Shown here: piece by piece, positions 1 through 5,761 of the stretch
How positions within the stretch are numbered: position 1 is the stretch's first letter
Layout: the number at the start of each line of letters is the position of its first letter
Assembly (NCBI GenBank): GCA_028293685.1
Contig: JAQGOI010000154.1
Coordinates: forward strand, 1-12,426
Reading direction: 5' to 3'
Source: Lysobacteraceae bacterium
GTDB lineage: Bacteria; Pseudomonadota; Gammaproteobacteria; Xanthomonadales; Xanthomonadaceae
Length of the DNA stretch: 12,426 nucleotides
The notes under the pieces: model-generated
What the model saw: the letters and a program-made list of their open reading frames with translations, nothing else
Databases searched by the model: none
What the model was told of the DNA's origin: nothing
Program-made: the position numbers and the translations under genes

Positions 1-575
1 CAAAGCTTTGCTGCCACGAGCACCGTGTCGTCGACGCTGCCGTCCGCGCGCGGCGGCGTGCACAGGACGACTTCTTCGCAACCGGCCAGACGCGCCGGCA
101 CGCCGAGCATCAGCGCGGTCGAGAGTAGCGGCGCGCTTCCCGCCGGTACATACAGCCCGACCCGGTCGATCGGCCTCAGGATGCGTTCGCACTTCACGCC
201 TGGAGCCGTGTCGACTGCGTATTCGCGAGTCATCCCGGCTTTGTGGAAATCCTCGATTCGCGTCGTCGCGGCGACCATCGCCGCACGCAGAAGCGGATCG
301 ATACGACGCTCGGCTTCGATGAAGTCGGCCTCAGGTATCGCGAATGCGTGCAGCACGACGCTGTCGAAACGTCGCGTCAAATCCCGTAGCGCCATATCGC
401 CATGCGCGCGAACCTGCGCCAGGACATGGGCGACGTCCGCGGTGATCTCCGCACTGCGCGCCCGCGTAGGCCGCGTCAGGAGCAGGGCCCGCGTCGGTTT
501 GTCGAGGGCGGCCCAGTTGAACGCGCGCGGAAGCGTTACTTCGCTGGAAACCGGAGTCGGAAGCGGGATGCTCAT
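1..575 (-). CDS. hisD: Histidinol dehydrogenase, N-terminal part (cut by window edge)
   Basis: HisD carries out the last two steps of histidine synthesis in the cytoplasm, oxidising L-histidinol to L-histidine with two NAD+ and a zinc site. Only the first 191 residues are present; the family is usually about 430 residues, so the C-terminal half with most of the catalytic and zinc ligands lies beyond the left edge. The recognisable core is the stretch [20 protein letters not shown] near residues 140-159, typical of the HisD nucleotide-binding region, preceded by RVG and followed by PARLAGC. The ATG at 575-573 overlaps the hisG stop in an ATGA junction. No good Shine-Dalgarno sequence precedes it, so translation is probably coupled to hisG. 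The order hisG-hisD matches the classical his operon. The identity is safe; the completeness of the gene cannot be judged here. Confidence 0.96.
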   Translation of the reverse strand, partial: MSIPLPTPVSSEVTLPRAFNWAALDKPTRALLLTRPTRARSAEITADVAHVLAQVRAHGDMALRDLTRRFDSVVLHAFAIPEADFIEAERRIDPLLRAAMVAATTRIEDFHKAGMTREYAVDTAPGVKCERILRPIDRVGLYVPAGSAPLLSTALMLGVPARLAGCEEVVLCTPPRADGSVDDTVLVAAKL

Positions 576-1471
576 GCGAGCATCTGCTCCACCGGCAGCA
601 CCAGCAATCCGCGCGCTCCGGCGCGCTTCATGTCTTCCAGGCGCTGCCACGTCATTGCTGTCCGGCACAGCGCCTGCAGCGAGACTTCCTCACTGCGACC
701 CTCGATCGTGGTGACGGTCGGAGGATCGGTATCGGTCAGGAACTTCATGATGTCCGGCAGCGCGCTGCGACGTGCCTGGAACAGCAGCAGCTTGCTTGCC
801 CTGAGACTCAGCACGCCATCGAGTCGGCGCAGGAACATCGACGCCAGGCCGGCACGCGCATCCACAAACGGTTTCACCGGCCCCACCAGTACCGCCTCGC
901 TCTCCAGGATGACCGCCACTTCCTTGAGCTGGTTGGCGACCAGCGTCGCCCCCGACGACACCAGGTCACAGATGCTTTCGGCCTTGCCGAGTCGTGGCGC
1001 GATTTCCACCGAGCCGGAAAGGATCACGGGTTCCGCATGCACCTTCTGCTCGCGTAACCAGCGAGCGAGCAAGTGGGGATAGCTGGTGGCTATGCGCGTC
1101 CCGGACAACCGTTCGTTTCCGATCCAGTCCCACTCGTTCGGCACTGCGAGCGACAGGCGACAGCGCCCGAAGCCAAGTGTCTTCAGGACTGCGTACACCT
1201 CTTCCTTGCCGCTCGCCTCGCGTTCGGCGGCCTGCTCGTCAAGGACATTACGACCGACGATGCCAAGATCGCAGATGCCCTCGGCAATCAGCCCGGGAAT
1301 GTCATCGTCGCGCACCAGCAACAGATCGATCGGAAGCGACTCGCCGTAGCAGAACAGGCGGTCGCGACTCTCGCGGAAGCTCAATCCGGCGCGTGCCAGC
1401 AGGTCGCGCGCCGGGTCGGACAGGCGACCGGATTTCTGGATGGCAATTCGTAAGCGGTCGTGCGTCCGCAT
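572..1471 (-). CDS. hisG: ATP phosphoribosyltransferase, long form
   Basis: HisG commits ATP and PRPP to histidine synthesis, forming N1-(5'-phosphoribosyl)-ATP, and is the feedback-inhibited step of the pathway. The protein is 299 residues, the length of the E. coli-type long form, which has its own C-terminal ACT-like histidine-sensing domain and needs no HisZ subunit. Visible motifs: [20 protein letters not shown] at 11-30; [12 protein letters not shown] at 68-79; the PRPP loop [11 protein letters not shown] at 167-177 after [14 protein letters not shown] at 153-166; and a C-terminal regulatory part from about 222 ending [12 protein letters not shown]. The ATG at 1471 was chosen because AAGGA lies 9 bases upstream and the protein then begins like the family. 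A longer open frame reaches 1750 but overlaps the upstream regulator in another frame. hisG lies 34 bp after the TrpR-like gene and overlaps hisD by 4 bases, so the three are probably cotranscribed. Confidence 0.97.
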   Translation of the reverse strand: MRTHDRLRIAIQKSGRLSDPARDLLARAGLSFRESRDRLFCYGESLPIDLLLVRDDDIPGLIAEGICDLGIVGRNVLDEQAAEREASGKEEVYAVLKTLGFGRCRLSLAVPNEWDWIGNERLSGTRIATSYPHLLARWLREQKVHAEPVILSGSVEIAPRLGKAESICDLVSSGATLVANQLKEVAVILESEAVLVGPVKPFVDARAGLASMFLRRLDGVLSLRASKLLLFQARRSALPDIMKFLTDTDPPTVTTIEGRSEEVSLQALCRTAMTWQRLEDMKRAGARGLLVLPVEQMLA

Positions 1472-1480
1472 GACGCGGCA

Positions 1481-1485
1481 TCCTT
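1481..1485 (-). promoter_or_regulatory. Ribosome binding site of hisG
   Basis: On the minus strand AAGGA stands 9 bases before the ATG at 1471. It decides the hisG start against the open frame that continues upstream. It lies in the 34-bp gap after the regulator gene, and no attenuator hairpin or His-rich leader peptide fits in that gap. Confidence 0.7.
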
Positions 1486-1505
1486 GTGGAAAATGGTTCG
1501 ATGGG

Positions 1506-1841
1506 TCAGACAGACGCGTCGTTGGGGTCTGGCAGAACCCGTTCCGCGGCGAGTCGATAACCACCTGAGCCCAAGCCGAGGCAGCGCGCAATGCGGCCGA
1601 CCGTCGTGACGCTGACGCCGGTATGGTCGTGAATCTCGCGGTACGCCATCCCTTCCAGCAGCAGGGGAACAACGCGCCAGCGATCGGCAAAGGCTTCCAG
1701 CTCGGCCGGCGTGCACAAATCCTCGAGGAATGCGCGCAGTTCGCCCGCACTGCGCATGGCGAGCATTGCCTCGATCAGCCGGGTCAACGGCTCCGAGCGA
1801 TCTGGGCCGACCGCCCCGGAGAAGATGTCTTTTCGTTTCAT
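1506..1841 (-). CDS. TrpR-fold repressor, YerC/YecD family (probable his operon regulator)
   Basis: A 111-residue DNA-binding protein of the Trp-repressor superfamily. It is close in length to TrpR (108 aa) and B. subtilis YerC (about 104 aa). The helical core contains [18 protein letters not shown] at about 38-55, which parallels the YerC segment with DLCT followed by a helix. The helix-turn-helix is [20 protein letters not shown] at 63-82, followed by [13 protein letters not shown]. It is the first gene before hisG, same strand, 34 bp away, and a long inverted repeat abuts its start. The inference is a repressor that senses histidine or a related metabolite and controls itself plus hisGD; the ligand cannot be read from the sequence. 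The start is uncertain: ATG at 1841 (used here) and ATG at 1847 lie two codons apart and neither has a properly spaced Shine-Dalgarno sequence. The frame is open to an ATG at 1877, but that would put the promoter and operator inside the coding region. Confidence 0.9.
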   Translation of the reverse strand: MKRKDIFSGAVGPDRSEPLTRLIEAMLAMRSAGELRAFLEDLCTPAELEAFADRWRVVPLLLEGMAYREIHDHTGVSVTTVGRIARCLGLGSGGYRLAAERVLPDPNDASV

Positions 1842-1846
1842 TCCCA

Positions 1847-1872
1847 TAATGTAACAGCACGCTATTACATTA
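1847..1872. promoter_or_regulatory. 26-bp inverted-repeat operator upstream of the TrpR-like gene
   Basis: Plus-strand arms TAATGTAACAGC (1847-1858) and GCTATTACATTA (1861-1872) are separated by AC and match at 11 of 12 positions. Such a long, AT-rich dyad is conspicuous in a GC-rich region. It touches the first possible ATG of the TrpR-like gene and covers the spacer and -10 of the best predicted promoter, so a bound repressor would block transcription. TrpR proteins bind dyads of comparable length as dimers. That the adjacent regulator binds here is inference from position and symmetry. Confidence 0.8.
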
Positions 1873-1877
1873 ATCAA
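1848..1877 (-). promoter_or_regulatory. Predicted promoter of the regulator-hisGD operon
   Basis: On the minus strand TTGATT (1877-1872) could be the -35 and TACATT (1853-1848) the -10, with an 18-base spacer; each matches consensus at 4 of 6 positions. Transcription would then start around 1841-1842, at or next to the ATG at 1841, giving a leaderless or nearly leaderless message, which fits the absence of a Shine-Dalgarno sequence. An alternative -10, TGTAAT (1869-1864), matches better but lacks a credible -35. Confidence 0.45.
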
Positions 1878-2162
1878 CCAGCCTTACCTGAGGTCCAAGC
1901 CCGAAACCGAGCTGCCGGACCTCTAAACCGCCGGTGTGACGCCGCACTGATACCGCCACCCTCGCAGTGCCTTTCGCTTTGGAACCCGTCTGTGCGGCGA
2001 CGGGCATAGAGGAGGACTTGGCATGCCAGGTCGCGTGCGCGCGAGTGGTCATGCGCAGATCGATAGCGGTGCTTTTCAACTCTCTTCGGACAACGCCGGA
2101 CGAGCGAAAGGCGAAGCCGCTTTTCCCGGCTTCGACTACCTTGCCCAAGCGAGCTGGGTCCG
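1878..2162. other. Spacer between the his promoter and the creD end
   Basis: About 285 bp without an established gene. It holds a plus-strand small ORF (2023-2166), a terminator-like hairpin (2112-2134), and a weaker stem formed by GCACTG (1944-1949) and CAGTGC (1965-1970) with a 15-base loop. A minus-strand frame through it (ending at 1870) has no Shine-Dalgarno sequence, no recognisable domain, and runs into the operator, so I do not call it. I recognise no RNA family here. Confidence 0.5.
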
Positions 2163-2166
2163 CTAA
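2023..2166 (+). CDS. Putative 47-residue small protein with a strong ribosome binding site
   Basis: The plus strand shows AGAGGAGGA (2008-2016), a near-ideal Shine-Dalgarno sequence, 6 bases before ATG at 2023. The frame runs 47 codons to TAA at 2164-2166, ending ...DYLAQASWVR and overlapping the convergent creD stop by two bases. The product is hydrophilic, with no membrane segment, Cys pair or recognised domain; it begins MPGRVRASGHAQIDSG. I do not recognise it. It is the only plausible plus-strand gene and lies divergent from the his regulator. Against it: about 59% G/C at third positions by hand count, no clear promoter, and a terminator-like hairpin inside the frame. Chance cannot be excluded. 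Confidence 0.3.
   Translation: MPGRVRASGHAQIDSGAFQLSSDNAGRAKGEAAFPGFDYLAQASWVR
2112..2134 (-). terminator. Terminator-like hairpin downstream of creD
   Basis: CGAAGCCG (2112-2119) and CGGCTTCG (2127-2134) form a perfect 8-bp stem around a 7-base loop, starting about 29 bases past the creD stop. Read leftward the stem is followed by CCTTTCGCTC, only a weak T-tract. It could end the cre transcript before the his promoter, but its inclusion within the plus-strand small ORF leaves the role uncertain. Confidence 0.4.
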
Positions 2167-3506
2167 GCGGCCTGGCGATTGAGCTGGTACCAGTCGACGT
2201 TGCGCGTGATCAGCATGATCGCGGCAAGAATGACAAACAGCAGCCCGGCGCCGAGCACCAGGGCGTTGTCCTCCGAAATCAGGAGGCCGTACAACGCGGC
2301 GTAGAGCACGCTGAGCATGGCGGCAAATGCAATACCACGTCTCGCGCTGCGCAGGACGGCGCTCAGGTAGACGCCGAGCAGTCCAATGCAGGCGACGCTG
2401 GAAATGACATAGGCGACACCGAATTCGATGTGCTCACTGAGGCTGACCAGCAGCAGGAAGAAGATCGCCAGCGCGAGCCCGACAAGACCGTATTGGATGG
2501 GGTGGATCGGCAACTGCTTGATCAGCTCGAACATGAAGAACCCGATGAAGGTCAGCAGTACGAAGAGCAGCCCGTATTTGCTCGCCCGATCGGCCTGCGT
2601 GTAGACGTTGACTGGGTCGACCAGCGACAGTCCGACGGCATCGAGCCCCGGTGTGTTCTGGTTCGCGTCCTGGCCAACCATCGGTGTCGCCGGCAATGTC
2701 CTGCCATCGCGGTATTGCCGCTGGGCATTTGTCGCAAGCGAAGACACTTCCCAGTTCGCGGTGAATCCCTTCTCGCTTACCGATCGGCTGCGTGGCAGGA
2801 AACTGCCGGTGAACTGCGGATGCGGCCAGCTGGATTCGATCGAAAACCGGTTGCTCCTGGCAAGCGGCACGAGTGCCAGCGATTCGGTGCCTGCGAGTAC
2901 AAAATCCAGCTGCGTATCGAGCCGGATCGGCTGCCCGGCGGCGGGCACCGCCAGGCGCGCATGGATCCCCTGCCCGTCGCGGGTGCCCTGCTCGATCAGC
3001 CGAACGATGCCGTTGGCGACTAGCCTGGGCGACCCGACCAGGCCGCGTACGTCGGCGACACCGTAATCGAGCCAGGGCTCGCCGATCCTGCGGGATTGCG
3101 TCGCGCTGGTGTCGGCCGGCACCATCGCCTCGAAGCGGGCGCGGGTCACGCCTTTCAACTCATAGACGCGGACCTTGTGCAGACCTCGCCTGCGAAGGTC
3201 GGGCTGCAGATGCCCTGAAGTCTCAAGCGTCTCCGGAAAGAATGTCCAGGCCCCGGACTGCTCGCGAAACCCCTTCTTGACCGTTCCCTGCGCGTCCCTT
3301 TCTTCGGTCGCCACAACCTCAACGTAAGGCACGACGAGCACTGGACCGGCGAGAGCCTGTGGGCCGGCATAGCTGCGGGCGATGTCCGCAACGGCCTGTT
3401 GCCGTTAGGACTGTCGCTCCTGGATGGTGCTGCGGATCATCGACAACGGAATCACGATGGCCAAAGTCATCACGAGCACGAGCAACATCTTCAGTGAAAG
3501 GCGCAT
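2163..3506 (-). pseudogene. creD: Inner-membrane protein CreD, interrupted by an in-frame stop
   Basis: CreD is a polytopic inner-membrane protein of the CreBC regulon, tied to envelope and beta-lactam responses; its biochemical role is not established. From ATG at 3506 the frame spans 447 codons, like E. coli CreD (450 aa). It has an N-terminal membrane segment (about residues 6-23), a periplasmic region containing SWPHPQFTGSFLP near 226-238, and a C-terminal bundle of membrane helices (about 312-435) with HPIQYGLVGLALAIFFLLL, LSEH and finally TRNVDWY. Codon 34 is TAA (3407-3405) within QERQS-stop-RQQAVADIA. E. coli CreD reads VERADYRSDV in this segment, so the stop replaces a Tyr codon. No other stop or frameshift follows. 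Downstream initiation at GTG 3341 would give 392 residues but would lose the first membrane helix, and no Shine-Dalgarno sequence supports it. It follows creC by 93 bp, which contain a CreB-type repeat. It is a nonsense allele or a sequencing error. Confidence 0.88.
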
Positions 3507-3574
3507 GGCGGGACTCTTGTCGTGGGTTCGATGACAAGGCTGCCGGTTGGCGGTGTCGCAACGATGGCCCCACG

Positions 3575-3590
3575 GTGAAGCGGGTATGAA
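3575..3590 (-). promoter_or_regulatory. CreB direct repeat (cre tag) upstream of creD
   Basis: Read on the minus strand the bases are TTCAT-ACCCGC-TTCAC, one mismatch from the published cre/blr tag TTCAC-n6-TTCAC bound by CreB and its Aeromonas orthologue. It lies 10 bases after the creC stop codon and 68 bases before the creD start, in the direction of creD. In E. coli creD is a main CreB target, so this site probably makes creD inducible separately from creBC. I saw no confident -10 downstream of it. Confidence 0.65.
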
Positions 3591-3599
3591 GTCGATCCT

Positions 3600-5033
3600 T
3601 CAGGCGTTCGGAATGAAGAGCTCGGCGACGACACCCCCGCCTTCGCGGCCGCGCAGACAGGCTCGACCGTTGTGGAGGTTTGCGACCTCACGGACGAACG
3701 GCAACCCCAGCCCGGAACTTCGCTCACCGTTCCGCGGCCTCGGCAGCGAATAGAAGCGCTCGAAGACGCGCTCGACCGCGTAGTCGGGGATGCCGGGCCC
3801 GCGGTCAGCGACGGCGATGCAGACCTGCCCGTCGACGGCGTTGGCAACGAGTTCGATGACAGATCCGGCCGGGGCAAAAGCGGCAGCATTGTCGACATAG
3901 TTATGGAGCGCTTGCCGCAACAGAAAACGATCGCCCATTACCACCAGGTCCATCGACGGCTGTGTCATCGCCAGGTCGATACCGTGGGCACGCAACATTG
4001 GCGAGCTGCTCCCGGCAACCTCGGCCAGCAGGGTCGAAACGGCAATCGGTTCCTTCGCCTGGAGCCATCCTCGCTGTTCAACCGCCGCGAGGGCGAGCAG
4101 CTTGTCGATCATCTGGTTGAGCCGCGCGCTCTGGCTCTGCACATTGTGCGCAAAGCGCAGACGCTCGGATTCGGGAAGCGGTTCCTGCAGCAGTTCCGCG
4201 GCACCACGAATCGCGGCCAGGGGGCCTTTCATCTCGTGGGTCAATGCCTGTACGTAGCCTTCGACGTACTCCTTGCCATCGAGTTTGTGGCGCATCGTTT
4301 CCAGCGCGCGTCCGAGATCTCCGATTTCATCGCGCCTGCGCGGCGGTGGTGGCACCCGCTCACCTGCGGTCACTGCGCGTGCGTACGTGTTGAGTCGACC
4401 GATCCCGCGGGCCAGCCACACCGTCATCGCCAGGCCTATCAACGCTGCAAGCGCCAACAACACGCCTCCCTTGCGCAGTATCTGCTGCTGGCTGGCGACG
4501 ATGAAGGGTTCTGTCGTCCTGTTCGGGTTGGCGACCGTCAACACGCCGATGATCTTTCCGCCGTGGTCGAAAATGGGAGCAGCGACATGCATGACGGTGT
4601 TGGTGCCGTCGCCTGGCGTTTCGACACTGGAGCGGGCGCCGTATCCGCCGCGCAATGTCCGGTACACATTGTTCCAGCGCGAGTAGTCGCGGCCCAGGTC
4701 CACGCCTTGCGAGTCGTAGACAACGACGCCACGGGCATCGGTGACGTAGATGCGGTAGCCAAGGCGATCCTTGCGAAAGCTCCAGACGGTCGCGCCCAGA
4801 TGCCGCCGTTTCGCGGCCTCGACTTCGCGCGCGAAGCGTCCGTCTGCCATGTGCCCGGCACCCAGGTCATCGGCGGCAAGCTGTGCGAGCACCGCCGCCG
4901 TATCGGCAAGGCTCGACTCCATGGCCTGTCGCACGCCTGGCTTCACCTCGTCGACAAATACGCGCATCACGAAAAACGCAGCAACACCGACAATGAGGAA
5001 GACGCCCAGAAACATGCGCAGGCCAAGGCGCAT
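3600..5033 (-). CDS. creC: Two-component sensor histidine kinase CreC
   Basis: Inner-membrane kinase that phosphorylates CreB in response to carbon-source or envelope signals. It is 477 residues (E. coli CreC is 474). Domains in order: membrane segment 7-24; periplasmic Cache-like sensor 25-187 with IYVTDARGVVVYDS at 95-108; membrane segment 189-208; HAMP linker 209-260; H-box LTHEMKGPLAAIRG with the phosphorylated His at 266; N-box HNYVDNAAAFAP at 377-388; G1 box VADRGPGIPD at 408-417; F-box FERFYSL at 424-430; and G2 box SSGLGLPFVREV at 439-450. All catalytic boxes look intact. The ATG at 5033 is one base after the creB stop (TGAAATG) without its own Shine-Dalgarno sequence, implying translational coupling; the frame is open further upstream but that lies inside creB. 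The partner is CreB and the expected output is creD. Confidence 0.96.
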   Translation of the reverse strand: MRLGLRMFLGVFLIVGVAAFFVMRVFVDEVKPGVRQAMESSLADTAAVLAQLAADDLGAGHMADGRFAREVEAAKRRHLGATVWSFRKDRLGYRIYVTDARGVVVYDSQGVDLGRDYSRWNNVYRTLRGGYGARSSVETPGDGTNTVMHVAAPIFDHGGKIIGVLTVANPNRTTEPFIVASQQQILRKGGVLLALAALIGLAMTVWLARGIGRLNTYARAVTAGERVPPPPRRRDEIGDLGRALETMRHKLDGKEYVEGYVQALTHEMKGPLAAIRGAAELLQEPLPESERLRFAHNVQSQSARLNQMIDKLLALAAVEQRGWLQAKEPIAVSTLLAEVAGSSSPMLRAHGIDLAMTQPSMDLVVMGDRFLLRQALHNYVDNAAAFAPAGSVIELVANAVDGQVCIAVADRGPGIPDYAVERVFERFYSLPRPRNGERSSGLGLPFVREVANLHNGRACLRGREGGGVVAELFIPNA

Positions 5034-5034
5034 T

Positions 5035-5709
5035 TCAGACGACGACCGAGTAGCCGAGCCCGCGGTGGGTCTGGATCGGATCGACGTCCGACGCGATGTG
5101 GCGCAACTTCGCGCGCAAAGTCTTGATGTGGGTGTCGACAGTGCGATCGCCGCTATCGCCATTGTCCTGCCAGGCGCGGTCCATCAGCTGTGCGCGACTC
5201 ATGATGGCGCCAGGCCGATGCAGCAGTGCGGCGAGCAGTGCAAATTCGTAACGCGTCAGATCCAGCAGCTGCCCGCGGTACTGGATGCGATGACCGTCAA
5301 TGTCGACCTCGAAGGTGCCCACCTGCCGCCAATGCTGGTGGGCGATGCCATGTGGTCGACGCAGACGCGCGCGCACGCGTGCGGCGAGCTCACGCGGCGA
5401 AAATGGCTTGGCGACGTAGTCGTCCGCACCCAGTTCCAGCCCAAGCACGCGATCGACCTCGTCTGCACGTGCCGTCAGGAAAAGCACAGGCACGTCGCTG
5501 AAGCGCCGCAGTTCCCGGCACACGTCGAATCCGCTGATGTCCGGAAGTCCGACGTCAAGGATGACGATGTCGACGCCGCCATTGCGGACCTTTGGCAGGA
5601 CGTCCCCGCCGAGCAGGCAATGCTCGACATCGATCCCTTCGCTGCGCAGGGCATACATCACCGCGTCCGCGATGGCGACCTCATCCTCTGCTATCAGGAC
5701 CTTTGGCAT
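5035..5709 (-). CDS. creB: Two-component response regulator CreB (OmpR family)
   Basis: CreB is a DNA-binding response regulator activated by CreC; it recognises TTCAC-type direct repeats. It is 224 residues (E. coli 229). The receiver domain spans about 1-118, with acidic residues in LIAEDE (5-10), the phospho-acceptor Asp52 in VILDVGLPDISGFD (49-62), Thr79 in FLTA and Lys101 in YVAKPFSPRE. The winged helix-turn-helix spans about 128-224, with LTRYEFALL, DRTVDTHIKTLRAKLR and THRGLGYSV. The segments LDVGLPDISGF, GADDYVAKPFSPRE and RTVDTHIKTLRAKLR are nearly identical to E. coli CreB, which separates it from other OmpR-type regulators. ATG at 5709 gives the usual family N-terminus MPKVLIAEDE; an in-frame ATG at 5739 would add 10 residues, and neither start has a clear Shine-Dalgarno sequence. 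It begins 52 bp after the glucan synthase stop. Confidence 0.96.
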   Translation of the reverse strand: MPKVLIAEDEVAIADAVMYALRSEGIDVEHCLLGGDVLPKVRNGGVDIVILDVGLPDISGFDVCRELRRFSDVPVLFLTARADEVDRVLGLELGADDYVAKPFSPRELAARVRARLRRPHGIAHQHWRQVGTFEVDIDGHRIQYRGQLLDLTRYEFALLAALLHRPGAIMSRAQLMDRAWQDNGDSGDRTVDTHIKTLRAKLRHIASDVDPIQTHRGLGYSVVV

Positions 5710-5761
5710 GGCATCAGCATAGCCGGTCGAGTGAGCCATCAAACGGCACCAGGACGACTTC

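Noticed and set aside
1472..1505. Possible his attenuator leader before hisG
   Set aside because: The gap is 34 bp, with no hairpin pair, T-tract or run of His codons.
1472..1750. Longer hisG start
   Set aside because: The added residues are the regulator gene read in another frame. The ATG at 1471 has AAGGA at 9 bases and gives the standard 299-residue protein.
1944..1970. GCACTG/CAGTGC stem in the spacer
   Set aside because: Only six base pairs across a 15-base loop, with no T-tract or neighbouring structure; compatible with chance.
1870..2148. 92-codon minus-strand frame in the spacer upstream of the his regulator
   Set aside because: It has no Shine-Dalgarno sequence and no known domain, and it would run through the promoter and into the operator.
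3405..3407. Recoding of the creD stop
   Set aside because: The codon is TAA, which is not used for selenocysteine or pyrrolysine, and the homologous residue is an ordinary Tyr.
3672..5126. 484-codon plus-strand open frame opposite creC
   Set aside because: It mirrors CreC in the complementary frame, and its product shows no family motif.
5034..5162. Longer creC start at 5162
   Set aside because: The extension overlaps creB in another frame, and CreC begins naturally with its membrane segment at 5033.
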